DNA of 64,000 nt, from contig NZ_FNKB01000001.1 of the NCBI RefSeq assembly GCF_900102345.1, positions 1,736,001 to 1,800,000 on the forward strand, in the 5' to 3' direction. The position numbers were made by a program, and so were the translations under genes. This DNA comes from Leucobacter chromiiresistens. GTDB taxonomy: Bacteria; Actinomycetota; Actinomycetes; Actinomycetales; Microbacteriaceae. Under the pieces are notes generated by a model. That model saw nothing but the letters and a program-made list of their open reading frames with translations, was not told the DNA's origin and did not search any database. Positions 63,547-64,000 of this stretch are shown here, piece after piece (the first letter of the stretch is position 1; every line of letters starts with the position of its first letter).

Positions 63547-64000
63547 ATGCCCACGCTCGCGGAAGGTGATCCGATGCACAGCTCGACGCAGAGAGGCGAC
63601 TCGTCGAGGCCCTCTGTGCTCTTCGTATGCGTGCACAACGCCGGCAGGTCGCAGATGGCCGCAGCGTTCCTCGCGCACCTGGCGGGCGGTTCAATCGACG
63701 TGCGGTCGGCGGGCTCAGCCCCTGCCTCGTCGCTCAACCCGGCGGCGGTCGCCGCGATGGACGAAGTCGGCATCGACATGTCGGCCGCGGGCCCGCGCGT
63801 GCTGACGCCGGAGGCCGTGCAGGAGTCGGATGTGGTGATCACGATGGGGTGCGGCGACACCTGCCCGATCTTCCCCGGCAAGCGATACGAGGACTGGGAG
63901 CTCGACGACCCGGCCGGGCGGGGCGTCGAGGCGGTGCGCCCGATTCGCGACGCGATCCGAGCACGGGTGGAGGCGCTCGTCGTGGAGCTCACGCGCGGCG
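63547..64000 (+). CDS. Arsenate reductase / low-molecular-weight phosphatase-like protein (truncated by window)
   Basis: 151 codons visible, open at the window end. The phosphatase loop CVHNAGRS (Cys-x5-Arg-Ser, about 28-35) follows VLFVCVHNAGRSQMAAAF, with VRSAGSAPAS, a second cysteine pair in MGCGDTCPIFPGKRYEDWELDDP, and an in-frame C-terminal helix. The CGDTCP pair is typical of the thiol-linked ArsC branch, including actinobacterial mycothiol-linked enzymes. The first 20 residues are an extension of low complexity. No arsenic transporter is visible in the window. Confidence 0.88.
   Translation, partial: MPTLAEGDPMHSSTQRGDSSRPSVLFVCVHNAGRSQMAAAFLAHLAGGSIDVRSAGSAPASSLNPAAVAAMDEVGIDMSAAGPRVLTPEAVQESDVVITMGCGDTCPIFPGKRYEDWELDDPAGRGVEAVRPIRDAIRARVEALVVELTRG

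Noticed and set aside
59816..63805. A giant 1329-residue protein
   Set aside because: Only the first 215 or so residues look like a protein family. The rest is the reverse complement of well-identified genes, so a real giant protein is unlikely; reported instead as a missing stop.

Overview
The window is 64 kb of very GC-rich DNA, densely coding on both strands, from an actinobacterium. Its gene content points to the family Microbacteriaceae, perhaps a Leucobacter relative: two small DUF7882 proteins, DUF4192 and DUF1206 proteins, the dxr-rseP-ispG triad, an NdnR-type NAD regulator, and many leaderless genes preceded by TANNNT. I see no tRNA, rRNA, CRISPR array, insertion sequence, phage gene or integrase. 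The region reads as ordinary chromosome. Coordinates and residue numbers were derived by hand; residue numbers are approximate.

Layout. (1) 1-153: truncated cold-shock gene. (2) 475-6642: NAD de novo operon ndnR-nadA-nadB-nadC-nadS, tightly overlapped. (3) 6572-15082: DUF4192 protein, a stand-alone SdhA/FrdA/NadB-like flavoprotein facing its LysR regulator, the SufS-SufU Fe-S pair, an MFS exporter and a membrane-anchored DsbA-like protein. (4) 15221-21053: rsmI, an FKBP lipoprotein, dxr, rseP and ispG (isoprenoid precursors plus site-2 protease). (5) 21057-29557: RNB-domain RNase, LOG-family protein, UvrA-like ABC protein, CPBP-like membrane protein, aroQ, trmB and a nitronate monooxygenase-like enzyme. 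(6) 29564-32254: VanY-like peptidase with a VanR-VanS pair. (7) 32299-39276: gamma-glutamylation catabolic cluster (FadR-type regulator, SDR, aldehyde dehydrogenase, class I amidotransferase-type hydrolase, glutamine-synthetase-like ligase) divergent from an ethanolamine-type permease. (8) 39342-45588: tandem glycine riboswitch, gcvP-gcvT-gcvH, sdaA. (9) 45868-51949: MFS transporter, a TAXI binding protein co-transcribed with a two-component system, and a divergent MHS-family permease. (10) 51980-64000: RibD-like reductase, epimerase fusion, PncC/CinA-like protein, zinc alcohol dehydrogenase, DUF1206 protein, acetyltransferase, lipoprotein, amino acid permease, Pr6Pr membrane protein without a local stop codon, Mn-catalase, glutaminase, two DUF7882 paralogues, and a truncated ArsC-type phosphatase.

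How the parts may work together. Blocks 7 and 8 read as one route: import of a small amine or amino-alcohol, gamma-glutamylation, two oxidations, hydrolysis to glutamate plus an amino acid. If the substrate is ethanolamine, that amino acid is glycine, which the next operon senses by riboswitch and breaks down to one-carbon units, serine and pyruvate. This link is inference. Both two-component loci (blocks 6 and 9) carry an 11-bp-period direct repeat in the adjacent promoter region, as expected for OmpR-family regulators. At least 18 genes carry a TANNNT hexamer exactly six bases before the start codon, so leaderless translation appears common here.
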